Below, piece by piece: positions 29,976-39,822 of a stretch of DNA of 64,000 bases. Source of the stretch: Edaphobacter sp. 4G125 (GTDB taxonomy: Bacteria; Acidobacteriota; Terriglobia; Terriglobales; Acidobacteriaceae). Position 1 is the first letter of the stretch. The number at the start of each line of letters is the position of its first letter. A program made the position numbers and the translations under genes. Under the pieces are notes generated by a model. That model did no database searches. It was not told the origin of the DNA and saw only the letters and a program-made list of their open reading frames with translations. The stretch is taken from assembly GCF_014274685.1 (NCBI RefSeq), contig NZ_CP060393.1, forward strand, positions 858,501 through 922,500, read 5' to 3'.

Positions 29976-31085
29976 ATGCAGGCAGTCAGATCATTCGTTG
30001 GGATGGACGTCCACAAGGAGACCATTTCGATTAGCGTGGCCGAAGATGGACGGAACGGCCCGGTGCGGTTTATCGGCGTCATACCCAACCAGCCGGATGA
30101 CATCGCGAAGATGGCCAAGCGGCTTGCGAAGCACGGCGAGCTCGATTTCTGTTACGAAGCCGGCGGTTGCGGCTACAACATCTATCGCCAACTCACTGCG
30201 TTGGGCCACAGTTGCACGGTCGCGGCGACCTCGATGATTCCGCGCAAGCCGGGTGAGAGGATCAAGACGGATCGGCGGGACTCGCAGAAGCTGGCGATCC
30301 TGCACCGATCTGGTGACCTAACGCAGGTGTGGGTGCCGGACGCGACACATGAGGCGTTGCGTGATCTCGTTCGTGCGCGTGTGGATGCATCCATGCATCT
30401 GATGCGCTGTCGTCAGCAGTTACTCGCGTTCCTGCTCCGCCACGGGCGATCTTATCCAACCGGCAAGCACTGGACGCAGCGCCACCGTTCCTGGCTAGCT
30501 GGACAGACCTTTCAAGTGGAAGTTCATCGCATCGTGTTCCGTGATTATGTCGAAGCAGTGTGGACTGCACAGGAGAGAAGAGACGCGCTGATCGAACGGA
30601 TCGGTGCGATGACGGCAAGCTGGTCGCTTGGCCCATTGGTCGAAGCACTGCGCGGCTTGCGAGGGATCGACCTACTCTCATCTGCCACGTTCTTGGCTAC
30701 GACCGGCGACCTGAGCCGCTTCGAGTCGCCACGGATGCTGATGGGCTACCTCGGCCTCGTTCCGTCCGAACACTCCAGCGGTGGCAGCATCCGTCGCGGA
30801 GGTATTACGAAGACCGGCAACCGCGAAGCACGGAGGATGCTGATCGAAGCGGCATGGAGCTATCGCTATCCAGCCCGTGTCGCTAAGGAGAAGGCCGAGA
30901 TCCTCGTCCGCTTGCCGAAGAACGTTAGGGATATCGCGTGGAAGGCACAGACCAGGCTTTGCGCTCGCTATCGAACGATGATTGCGCGCGGTAAGAAGCC
31001 TACGGTCGTCGTGGCGGCACTTGCACGCGAACTCGCGGGCTTTATCTGGGCTATCGGTCAGGAGATGCGATTGTCTGGAGCATAG
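29976..31085 (+). CDS. IS110 family transposase (RuvC-like DEDD recombinase)
   Basis: 369 residues, full length. The N-terminal RuvC-like domain carries Asp11 (GMDVHKE), Glu61 (CYEAGG), Asp99 and Asp102 (KTDRRDS), the complete DEDD set. The C-terminal Transposase_20 domain contains LRGLRGIDLLSSATFLA and GLVPSEHSSGGS, with the serine-rich site used in strand exchange. GAGGAGG precedes the ATG. No frameshift or stop is seen, so the enzyme is probably active. It integrated between the YcbK-like gene and a small exported-protein gene. Confidence 0.97.
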   Translation: MQAVRSFVGMDVHKETISISVAEDGRNGPVRFIGVIPNQPDDIAKMAKRLAKHGELDFCYEAGGCGYNIYRQLTALGHSCTVAATSMIPRKPGERIKTDRRDSQKLAILHRSGDLTQVWVPDATHEALRDLVRARVDASMHLMRCRQQLLAFLLRHGRSYPTGKHWTQRHRSWLAGQTFQVEVHRIVFRDYVEAVWTAQERRDALIERIGAMTASWSLGPLVEALRGLRGIDLLSSATFLATTGDLSRFESPRMLMGYLGLVPSEHSSGGSIRRGGITKTGNREARRMLIEAAWSYRYPARVAKEKAEILVRLPKNVRDIAWKAQTRLCARYRTMIARGKKPTVVVAALARELAGFIWAIGQEMRLSGA

Positions 31086-31267
31086 GTATCTCTATCGAGT
31101 CCTTTGCTATTGCGCTTTTCGGCAGGCAGATACCACTTGCCTTTTCCAGTCCTTCCCATCTTTCACCGGATTGTCTCCGCTGATGGGTGTCATCCACTCG
31201 GCCAAGGCTGATGGACGACGAGCAACACCAACCAGATACACCGGGTGGTCCGGTGTGCTGCTCTTAT

Positions 31268-31687
31268 CTAAAAGACGACGATCGAGTACCGTGGCCAGCT
31301 TTTATCTGAGTACACGGGTTTTCGAGGTCCACCGTCGGGGAACTGTGAGGTGCCTAGCGCAACCAGCTTCAACTGCTCCGGCTGACTTGTCAGATCGCTT
31401 GTCACGTATGTGCGGAGATTGCCGAGTTCAGGATCGTGAACTTCCTGGCCGGTGACCGCAGCTGTGCAGGTCAGCTCTAGTTCCGACTCAGATGGTGGAA
31501 CCCGTTTCAGACGAGGCAGACCACTGCCTGATCGGATAGCTCGGATATTCCGTTCGACCGCATCTTCCGAAGCGGGTTGACGCACCACGGAGCTACTGGA
31601 GACTCCTTGAACAGACATTGTCTGCGCTGGAACGGTCTGCTCAACAAGAAGAGCAGAGACAGCCAACGCGAACAGAAGCTTGAGCAT
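31268..31687 (-). CDS. hypothetical exported protein
   Basis: About 139 residues from the ATG that starts a signal peptide (MLKLLFALAVSALLVEQT, cleavage near VPAQT). The mature part has one Cys (LELTCTAAV) and no recognised motif; it ends PRYSIVVF. The IS110 element lies just downstream. The gene is transcribed away from the 6S RNA gene, whose 5' end is about 50 bases upstream, so their promoters are divergent. Confidence 0.55.
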   Translation of the reverse strand: MLKLLFALAVSALLVEQTVPAQTMSVQGVSSSSVVRQPASEDAVERNIRAIRSGSGLPRLKRVPPSESELELTCTAAVTGQEVHDPELGNLRTYVTSDLTSQPEQLKLVALGTSQFPDGGPRKPVYSDKSWPRYSIVVF

Positions 31688-31727
31688 GACAACACGATAG
31701 CAAACGCCCACGCTTTACCGCTTTACC

Positions 31728-31908
31728 TATGGTGTGGGGAACCGGGTAGCCGGTCATGGTGATCCTCGTGAGCCCCTTGGGCCGGTGTACCTTCCGACGC
31801 CCGCGCTAAGTCCGAGGCAAGCCTGCGACGACACACGTTCGTGCGGTATCCAACCCGCGTATGGAAGTTTGAGCGACTGTCGCTGAACGCTGCCCGGTTC
31901 CCGACCCC
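31728..31908 (+). ncRNA. ssrS: 6S RNA
   Basis: A non-coding stretch with the 6S architecture: a 14-base closing stem (31737-31750 with 31889-31902, core GGGAACCGGG/CCCGGTTCCC, one G-U pair) around about 140 bases. On the same strand it contains gtccgaggcaagcctgcg and gacgacaca, closely matching the 3' central bubble and terminal part of E. coli 6S (GTCCGAGAAGCC...TGCGACGACACA). A -10-like TATGGT (31728-31733) sits just before the stem, so the RNA itself probably starts at about 31736. 6S RNA binds sigma-70 RNA polymerase in stationary phase. No protein frame of interest overlaps. Confidence 0.85.
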
Positions 31909-32039
31909 ATAGGAACTCGAAGAAACAAAAACAACTGCTGCCTTAATAAGGCAAAAAAACGCAGTGCAAATATTCCTGCGCTTGACACAGAACTAGAGAC
32001 ATGGAAGGGGCGCAGCCCGGCTGGGATAAACTGCGATCT

Positions 32040-32411
32040 ATGAGCCGCGAATATTTTTCGAGTAATCCTGCCGCACCCTTCTCAGATGCCGTTCTTGTGG
32101 ACGGTAAAACTCTCTATCTTTCGGGCCGCATAGGGCTGATTCCGGGGACGACCAAGGTTCCGGACACGGCAGAAGAAGAGGCGCATCTTGTGATGCAAGA
32201 TTTTCAGCGTGTGCTGGCGATGGCAGGGATGACGATGGAGAATCTGGTGTCGGTGCAGATCTTTGCCAGCGATGTCTCGTTGTGGGAGCAGTTCAACGCG
32301 GTCTACCGCAGCTACTTTACCGGGAAGCTTCCGGCGCGTGCGTTTCTTGGCTCGGGCAAATTGCTGTTTGGGGCTCGGTTTGAGCTACAGGGAATTGCAA
32401 CGAAGGATTAG
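32040..32411 (+). CDS. Rid family protein (YjgF/UK114)
   Basis: About 123 residues from this ATG; an earlier ATG at 32001 would add 13 atypical residues. The family core is complete: YLSGRIGLIPGT, DFQRVLAMAGMTMENLV, then Arg100 in KLPARAFLG, the residue that binds the enamine/imine carboxylate in active RidA proteins, and ELQGIA. It likely deaminates reactive 2-aminoacrylate-type intermediates. It lies five bases before the HEAT-repeat gene, so the two are probably co-transcribed. Confidence 0.9.
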   Translation: MSREYFSSNPAAPFSDAVLVDGKTLYLSGRIGLIPGTTKVPDTAEEEAHLVMQDFQRVLAMAGMTMENLVSVQIFASDVSLWEQFNAVYRSYFTGKLPARAFLGSGKLLFGARFELQGIATKD

Positions 32412-32416
32412 TCTCC

Positions 32417-32971
32417 GTGGCTAAAGATTCGGTGCGTTTGCTGGGCGAGGGGCCTTGGAGTCTGGATCGGGCGATGCGAATCGCGCAAGAGATTCAAGGC
32501 CAGCGCAGAGTTGTAAAGGCTCTGGTCGAGACGATGTTTGGTGAAGATGCCGAACTTCGCAAGCGAGCTGCCGATGTTGCTTGTCGAGTCACGGACAACG
32601 ATGCTTCGGCTTTATATGGCTATGCAGACGAGCTGGCAGGATTGCTGGCGGAGATCGCTCTAGAAGAATCGCGGACGCGATGGCACCTGGGATTGGTAGT
32701 TGCTCGTGTGGCGCATACACGAGAGCAGCGATTACGGGCGGCTGGGCTGATGGAACTCCTGATTGAGGATGAGAGCAATGTGACGCGCTGTTCCGCAGTC
32801 GAAGGGATTGGCCTACTGGCATGTGAAGAAGCCTCGTTGCGCGAGATCGCCGAGGAGATCGTTGAGCAGGCTCTGCGCGAAGGGACCCCGGCGATGAAGG
32901 CGCGGGCGCGACATGCGAAGCGGAGGCTGGCGAAAATCGATGGGAAATCTGGGACGAAAGTGAGTGCGTGA
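32417..32971 (+). CDS. HEAT-repeat-like protein
   Basis: 184 residues from a GTG. The whole chain is helical with HEAT-like pairs, for example VKALVETMFGEDAELRKRAADVA and VTRCSAVEGIGLLACEE, an Ala/Leu/Arg-rich adaptor surface. No catalytic residues or export signal. Function unknown. It starts five bases after the Rid gene and ends about 30 bases before the DoxX-like membrane protein. Confidence 0.65.
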   Translation: MAKDSVRLLGEGPWSLDRAMRIAQEIQGQRRVVKALVETMFGEDAELRKRAADVACRVTDNDASALYGYADELAGLLAEIALEESRTRWHLGLVVARVAHTREQRLRAAGLMELLIEDESNVTRCSAVEGIGLLACEEASLREIAEEIVEQALREGTPAMKARARHAKRRLAKIDGKSGTKVSA

Positions 32972-33000
32972 CGTTCGAGAAGTAGTCTAGACTTCCGGAC

Positions 33001-33780
33001 ATGCAAAAATGGCTTGCTGTTGTGGGGCGGACTTTTTATGCCGTCGGGCTGGCTTCGATTGGCCTGATGCACTTCTTCTACAAAAACTTTCCCGGTGTGG
33101 TGATTCCGGAGTTTCCATCCTGGCTCCCGCTGCGGCTGCTATGGGTGTTTGGGATCGGCGCGGTTCTGCTGGCGTGCGGAGTCTGCATCCTATTCAACTG
33201 GGCGGGGCGAAGAGTCGCCGCGTGGACTGGGGTTGGATTGCTGGTGCTGGTGTTTGTGGTGCATGTTCCAAACCAACTGGCAAGCCCGTACGCGGCGGTG
33301 CTTGGGGCATGGGCGAATGCGATAAAAGAATTGGCGCTGGCAGGAGGAGCCTGGATCGCAGCACTGTCTTTCGGCACTGAGGACAGTGCATTGCCGGAAT
33401 GGTTGGAGCGAATGTTGCCGGTGGGGCGGTACTTCTTCGCAGGATTACTCGTGATCTTTGGATCCGAACACTTTCTCTATGCGAAGTTTGTGGAATCACT
33501 GATCCCAGCCTGGATTGGCTCGGCAACCTTCTGGACCTATTTTGCTGGAGCCGCGTTGATCGCGGGTGGAATTGGAATGATGGTGAAGCGAGTCGCAAAA
33601 CGAGCATCATTGCTTACAGGGGTGATGATCTTTTCGTGGCTGCTCATGCTGCATATTCCACGAGCGATTGCCGATCCTTATACCCATGTGGGAAACGAGT
33701 TGGCGAGTGTGTTTGAAGCGCTGGCATTTAGTGGGATGGCATTTATGTTGGCTGGACAATCAAGACTAGCGAACATTTGA
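33001..33780 (+). CDS. DoxX-like membrane protein with two fused repeats
   Basis: 259 residues with about eight transmembrane helices. Residues about 10-125 and 138-255 are two copies of one four-helix unit: each has a G-x-x-HFxY entry (GLMHFFY, GSEHFLY), then an x-IP-x-W loop (IPEFPSW, IPAWIGS), a hydrophobic pair and a HxPxxxxxPY stretch (HVPNQLASPY, HIPRAIADPY). DoxX-like units are usually single. Function unknown; a role in quinone or redox stress is known for some relatives. Confidence 0.75.
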   Translation: MQKWLAVVGRTFYAVGLASIGLMHFFYKNFPGVVIPEFPSWLPLRLLWVFGIGAVLLACGVCILFNWAGRRVAAWTGVGLLVLVFVVHVPNQLASPYAAVLGAWANAIKELALAGGAWIAALSFGTEDSALPEWLERMLPVGRYFFAGLLVIFGSEHFLYAKFVESLIPAWIGSATFWTYFAGAALIAGGIGMMVKRVAKRASLLTGVMIFSWLLMLHIPRAIADPYTHVGNELASVFEALAFSGMAFMLAGQSRLANI

Positions 33781-33791
33781 ACAAAGAAGAA

Positions 33792-33816
33792 GGCCGCCAT
33801 TGCTGGCGACCTTTAT
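33792..33816. terminator. convergent terminator
   Basis: GGCCGCC (33792-33798) pairs with GGCGACC (33805-33811) with one mismatch, followed by tttatgtt. It sits between the convergent DoxX-like and radical SAM genes. Confidence 0.6.
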
Positions 33817-33835
33817 GTTAATGCGTTGAAAGTGC

Positions 33836-35938
<2,103 letters not shown>

Positions 35939-36238
35939 ATACGTTTCTGTCTCCTGATTCCGTCTAAAAATCTTGTGAAGCCTGAACAGCTACCTTTTGA
36001 AGCTTATTCGGCTGCGAGTGCTCCCGGAAAGTGAACACCCTGATTCAACCCCCTTGTTCTCTTGCCAGATAAGTTAATGAGATACAAGGGCTTGAACCGT
36101 CTTTAAGCGTACTCAGGCAGGCCGGAGGGTCGAAGCATAGAGAAGCGAACGGCAGGATTTTGCATTGAACGGTAGCGAGGGGAGGCTAAGCGGAGTGGCC
36201 AGATTTGACTGGAATTTTTGTTTCGGTCTGCTCTGGGG
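35939..36238. other. upstream region of the radical SAM gene with a long stem-loop
   Basis: 300 gene-free bases. At 36044-36096 TTCAA-cc-CCCTTGT pairs with ACAAGGG-c-TTGAA (12 pairs) around a 26-base loop. On the minus strand this would lie in the radical SAM leader, about 106 bases before its ATG, or upstream of its promoter. No clear promoter was identified. Confidence 0.4.
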
Positions 36239-37132
36239 CTACATCATGCCGTTTCCAGAGGCGGCGATATTGTTGAGTATCTGCTGAAAGAAGATGATGC
36301 GAACGTGGATGTGTTTGGCGACATCGGGCAGAAACTCATTAACAAGGTTGTTGACGGGGTCGAGTGCAAGGCCGGTGGCAATACGTTCGGCGGTGGAGGC
36401 TCCGTCGCTCTGGATGCCTGGGACGTAAAGATTCCCCAACTCGGCCACAATGGGATACGTCGCAAAGACTCCATAGTTCGGGATGGTTCTACCGTCGTCG
36501 CTTCGCGAGACGTAGCTGCGTGAGACGGAATAGAGAATGCGCTTGCCGATGGGGCGGTGGGGCATACGGTAGTAGCGCGGGTCTTGATGGACGAGTGCAG
36601 GGACGGCAAAGGTGCCGAAGAACTCGGCGGTCGCATTTTGCAGCAGACTGACTCCAGCCAGCTTGCCGAAGCCCGCCCAGCCGGGTCCATAGGCTGTGTG
36701 CGAGTCGATTGCGATATTGATTCCCGAGATCCCTGTGATAATTCCTACGCTGCCCGGATCAGTTGTGAAGTGGGCCGCAAGATAGCCCTTCTGTTTCCAA
36801 TTCAGGGGAATCGGAATATTCGTGTCGAGAAAACGCTGATAGGGATAGAGCAGCTCTGTGCATCGGGGATGGGCTTGGTCGACTTTGGAGGGATCGAAAT
36901 AAATGGGGCCAAGGGCTCGAAGCAGATTGCAAGAGGCCGGATCCCTGCCCTCTCTCTGGAAGGAGGTTTTCGCCGTGGCGACTACATCCTGTGATTGAGA
37001 CTGTACAGTGCTGGGAGCATCTGGAAGTTCCGTGTCAGTTGAAGAGGAGCTTTCTGCAGGAAAGGACGCTGCCGACTGGGCCATGGTTACTCCCGTCGAG
37101 ATCAACACCCCCAGTATCAGAGCCCTGTACAT
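36239..37132 (-). CDS. hypothetical exported protein, HQDPRYY family
   Basis: About 297 residues from the ATG preceded by AGGTG; a GTG two codons earlier is less likely. Signal peptide (ALILGVLISTGVTMAQ), then a Ser-rich linker, then a largely hydrophobic domain (about 100-295) of weakly amphipathic segments with the motif VHQDPRYYRM and SDDGRTIPNYG. The next gene upstream is a paralogue with the same motifs. It may be an outer-membrane or membrane-associated protein; no function is known to me. Confidence 0.6.
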   Translation of the reverse strand: MYRALILGVLISTGVTMAQSAASFPAESSSSTDTELPDAPSTVQSQSQDVVATAKTSFQREGRDPASCNLLRALGPIYFDPSKVDQAHPRCTELLYPYQRFLDTNIPIPLNWKQKGYLAAHFTTDPGSVGIITGISGINIAIDSHTAYGPGWAGFGKLAGVSLLQNATAEFFGTFAVPALVHQDPRYYRMPHRPIGKRILYSVSRSYVSRSDDGRTIPNYGVFATYPIVAELGNLYVPGIQSDGASTAERIATGLALDPVNNLVNEFLPDVAKHIHVRIIFFQQILNNIAASGNGMM

Positions 37133-37181
37133 GATCACCTATTTTTCTTCGTCTGTATGTAAAACACGGGACACGGGAGGT

Positions 37182-38000
37182 CTACTCGCGCTTTTTCAAG
37201 TGCACCCACTCCAGGGCATCGTCGCTAAATTCGCTGACGAGATATCCAATGGAAGAACCGGCAAGCGTTGTCCCCCAGGTTGTGGCGAACTGGCGGACAT
37301 GAACATTTCGTTCGGGATAATAAGCCTGGGTGAGCGCCGAGGCGCTACCCGAACCGAGAATGAGCGCGTAGTTCGGAATGGCCTTGCCGCTGTCCGTCCT
37401 TCCGACTACGGTTCGTGTGGCGGCGTAGATGGCGCGATCGAGGATTTTGTGGCTATGGCCCATCTGGTAGTAACGCGGGTCCTGATGAAAAGCAATGGCA
37501 AGAAAACCGTCGCCAAAGACCTTCTTGCTTGAACTGAGAGCCGCCGCAGCACCGAGACGCTGGGCGTAGGCTTTTCCATTGACGCCATAGTGTGGAGGAG
37601 TATTGAGCAGTTGCGACCATTCCGCGGCAAAGGCCCAACCCAGCATGCTTCCGGGGGTAATGGATTCCCGCGCGCTCAGCAGTAATTTGTCGCCGGCCGT
37701 TTGTGGAAGTGCCGATTGACCGGGTGCGACAAGTTTAGCGCTCGCTCGTGCGGGGGGTAGGTTACTGTTGGCATTGGTTTGCGCAGCGGGGATGATTCCG
37801 TCGAAGCTGGATGATGAATCGCTATATGCAGTAGCTGCAACGACAGCTCCGGGTGAATCTGGGAGTGAAGAGGTTTCTTTTGCATCGTGTGGTTTCGGCG
37901 CTATCTCGGCAGAGTATGCGCGGCGCGGGTGGGCGATAAGGCTGGAGAGAAGAATGAGGAGTAATAAGCAGCGGGATGGATGAGATACAAATACCGTCAA
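37182..38000 (-). CDS. hypothetical exported protein, HQDPRYY family, paralogue
   Basis: 272 residues starting at a TTG with GAGG nine bases upstream. Signal peptide (CLLLLILLSSLIAHP), low-complexity linker, then a domain with FHQDPRYYQM, RTDSGKAIPNYA and GSSIGYLVSEF, aligning with the downstream gene product in order and spacing. The 49-base gap between the two suggests an operon born by tandem duplication. Unknown function. Confidence 0.6.
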   Translation of the reverse strand: MTVFVSHPSRCLLLLILLSSLIAHPRRAYSAEIAPKPHDAKETSSLPDSPGAVVAATAYSDSSSSFDGIIPAAQTNANSNLPPARASAKLVAPGQSALPQTAGDKLLLSARESITPGSMLGWAFAAEWSQLLNTPPHYGVNGKAYAQRLGAAAALSSSKKVFGDGFLAIAFHQDPRYYQMGHSHKILDRAIYAATRTVVGRTDSGKAIPNYALILGSGSASALTQAYYPERNVHVRQFATTWGTTLAGSSIGYLVSEFSDDALEWVHLKKRE

Positions 38001-38199
38001 AGAAAATTACCTCAAAAAGAACTTACGGTTTCGCATCTCTCGGAAAAAGAAAGCCGCGAATAACCCTGGCCTGACGCTCTTTTGATAACGCTCCTCTTAT
38101 AGGAGGGACGCCTATCGGCAGCAGCGCGTTGTATCGAGGGCTGTGCTGTCAGTGCTCTGTGTTTGACGTTACCACCTCGACACTGTGCTGGCCAAAGCG

Positions 38200-38229
38200 A
38201 TTGACCCCATATTTTCCGTATTTCCATAA
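38200..38229 (+). promoter_or_regulatory. promoter of the small protein-rlpA operon
   Basis: TTGACC (38200-38205), 18-base spacer, CATAAT (38224-38229), with the start codon 20 bases downstream of the -10. Good sigma-70 match. Confidence 0.55.
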
Positions 38230-38249
38230 TTAAAGATGGAGAAGTGTAG

Positions 38250-38489
38250 ATGCCGAACGAAAGCTCAAAACGCCCATGGGAAGAGCAGTTACACGAAGCT
38301 GGTAGTCGCATCGAAGAAGATGTGCGCGAGTTTATCCGCTACTTCAACAACCAGATCGTTCCCGATCTTCGAAAAAATGGTTCTGAGGCTTTACGTGTTG
38401 CCGCTCGCGAGTTGAATCGAATCGCGCAGCGGATGGATGAACGTGCGGGTCGTACGCCACCCTCCGGCAAGGATGTGCCGAAGTCGTGA
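38250..38489 (+). CDS. small hypothetical protein coupled to rlpA
   Basis: 79 residues, highly charged and helical, with heptad-like spacing (IEEDVREFIRYFNNQIVPDL, ALRVAARELNRIAQRM). No signal peptide or membrane helix. Its stop overlaps the GTG start of rlpA (GTGA), so translation of the two is coupled. Unknown function; a cytosolic partner in division or envelope work is a guess from position. Confidence 0.65.
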   Translation: MPNESSKRPWEEQLHEAGSRIEEDVREFIRYFNNQIVPDLRKNGSEALRVAARELNRIAQRMDERAGRTPPSGKDVPKS

Positions 38490-39265
38490 TTCGTTTTCGG
38501 TTTCCACCTGTCCTGCTATTGCCAGCGTTTTTGCTGGTTATGACGGGATGCCATAAAAAGCGCGTGCGTGCCTATCAACCCCCTCCTCCGCCGGCAAAGT
38601 CAGGGGCGGGAACTTATGCGAATGGGGGGGCGCGATCTTCCGGAAACTCAGTAGGAACGGCCAAGCCGTTGCCGCCTCCGGTCCCTCCCAATGTGCGGGG
38701 CAGGCCAGAGATCGTAGAAACAGGGGTTGCGAGTTGGTATGGTCCTCCTTATGCAGGCCGCAAGGGAGCCGATGGCACAGTCTACGATCAGAACGCGATG
38801 ACCGCCGCGCATCTTACGCTTCCATTGGGATCGATGGCGCGTGTTACGAATCTGACGACCAACCAGTCTGCGATGGTGAAGATTACCGATCGCGGGCCAT
38901 TTGTGCGCGGACGCATTATCGACCTCTCTCTCGCAGCAGCGAAGGCGACGGGACTCTATCGCATGGGTGTCGCGAAGGTTCGCGTCGAGGCGTGGATGCC
39001 AGGTCCGAGTACCAATCCCAACGCGATTCCTGGAGGACGCTGGTGCGTGCAAATCGGAGCATTTCAGCGGGAGAAGGATGCGCTAAAGCTGAAGAACGAT
39101 CTGCTGCGACGGTACTCGACTGCCAAGGTGATCGAATTTCAAGGGCCGACCGGGCACTGGGTCCGGATCAATCCTGCGCGTCCAGATAAAGCCCATGCCA
39201 GTGAAATCGCGGAAAATATCCGTGTCTCCGGTGGGGCGGAGCCGTATCTCACGCGAACGGATTGA
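38486..39265 (+). CDS. rlpA: RlpA-like septal lytic transglycosylase with SPOR domain
   Basis: 259 residues. Lipoprotein signal with lipobox VMTGC, Pro-rich linker, double-psi beta-barrel (about 72-170) with GVASWYGPPYAGR and catalytic Asp in KITDRGPFVRGRIIDLS, then a C-terminal SPOR domain (about 183-258, WCVQIGAFQ) that targets denuded septal peptidoglycan. It acts at the division site on the periplasmic side of the outer membrane. GTG start overlapping the preceding gene by four bases. Confidence 0.93.
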   Translation: MIRFRFPPVLLLPAFLLVMTGCHKKRVRAYQPPPPPAKSGAGTYANGGARSSGNSVGTAKPLPPPVPPNVRGRPEIVETGVASWYGPPYAGRKGADGTVYDQNAMTAAHLTLPLGSMARVTNLTTNQSAMVKITDRGPFVRGRIIDLSLAAAKATGLYRMGVAKVRVEAWMPGPSTNPNAIPGGRWCVQIGAFQREKDALKLKNDLLRRYSTAKVIEFQGPTGHWVRINPARPDKAHASEIAENIRVSGGAEPYLTRTD

Positions 39266-39291
39266 AGCGGGCGCGGCCACGTGCCGATGGT

Positions 39292-39792
39292 TTAACGAAG
39301 GGCCCGTTTGCCGGTGCGACGCTCGAGTTCTTTACGGAACTGTTCCGATCCACTGTGATTCCAGGTATGGGTAATGCTGACGCGGTTATCGCCAAGCACG
39401 CGAGTCATACGCCCTGCGCCGATAAACTGGACGCTCATCACCTCGTCGTAACGCATCGACTTCTCCTTGCGAAACCAGAAGCGTTGAATCAGCGTCGTCG
39501 GCGTGAAGATGATGGTGCCCGGCATCTGGAAGCCGACCAGGGCGAGTAACGCGAGCAGGAGAACGGGAAGCCACCAGGGAATGGGCCGGTGCTCCTTCCA
39601 GAGCGGCCACGCCAGCAGCACAAAGTAGAGCGGAACGACAACGGCACGCGCCCAGAGCACAAGAGGTTTCAGCGGAAAGGAGAGGCCCTCCGGTGTCTCC
39701 TTCGGAGACCCTTTCACCAGGCGCCCGGCATAGATCAGGGAGAACAGAGCTGCCAGAGCAAGGAGCTGCACATTTTGGGAATCAAGCGGCAT
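39292..39792 (-). CDS. membrane protein with PH-like C-terminal domain
   Basis: 166 residues. Three hydrophobic segments (about 10-24, 46-64, 74-92) lead into a beta-rich C-terminal part (FTPTTLIQRFWFRKEKSMRYDEVMSVQF) of the type found in bacterial PH-domain (YdbS/YdbT-like) proteins. Function unknown. It is the last co-directional gene after the TldE/TldD-like pair, 30 bases away. Confidence 0.6.
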   Translation of the reverse strand: MPLDSQNVQLLALAALFSLIYAGRLVKGSPKETPEGLSFPLKPLVLWARAVVVPLYFVLLAWPLWKEHRPIPWWLPVLLLALLALVGFQMPGTIIFTPTTLIQRFWFRKEKSMRYDEVMSVQFIGAGRMTRVLGDNRVSITHTWNHSGSEQFRKELERRTGKRALR

Positions 39793-39822
39793 GGTTATTC
39801 CTTATGCTTGAGGTCTTGTGTC

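Larger units (their letters stand above)
29860..31085 (+). mobile_element. IS110-family insertion element (limits approximate)
   Basis: One DEDD transposase gene with short non-coding flanks. The 10-mer TTGTCTGGAG occurs just left of the gene (29860-29869) and again at its very end (31071-31080), a possible pair of recombination-core repeats. The left non-coding part (29870-29975) contains hairpins (CGAAGC/GCTTCG at about 29932-29946), and the right flank (31086-31267) contains others (ACACCGG/CCGGTGT). Either could encode the bridge RNA known for this family. No terminal inverted repeats are evident, as expected for IS110. Confidence 0.55.

Noticed and set aside
31268..31455. Possibility that the IS110 element disrupted the exported-protein gene
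   Set aside because: The gene ends at a normal stop before the IS flank and no continuation is visible beyond the element.
31930..31960. GCCTTAATAAGGC hairpin beside an A run as terminator of the 6S RNA
   Set aside because: On the 6S strand the stem is followed by A residues, not T; on the other strand the T run precedes the stem.
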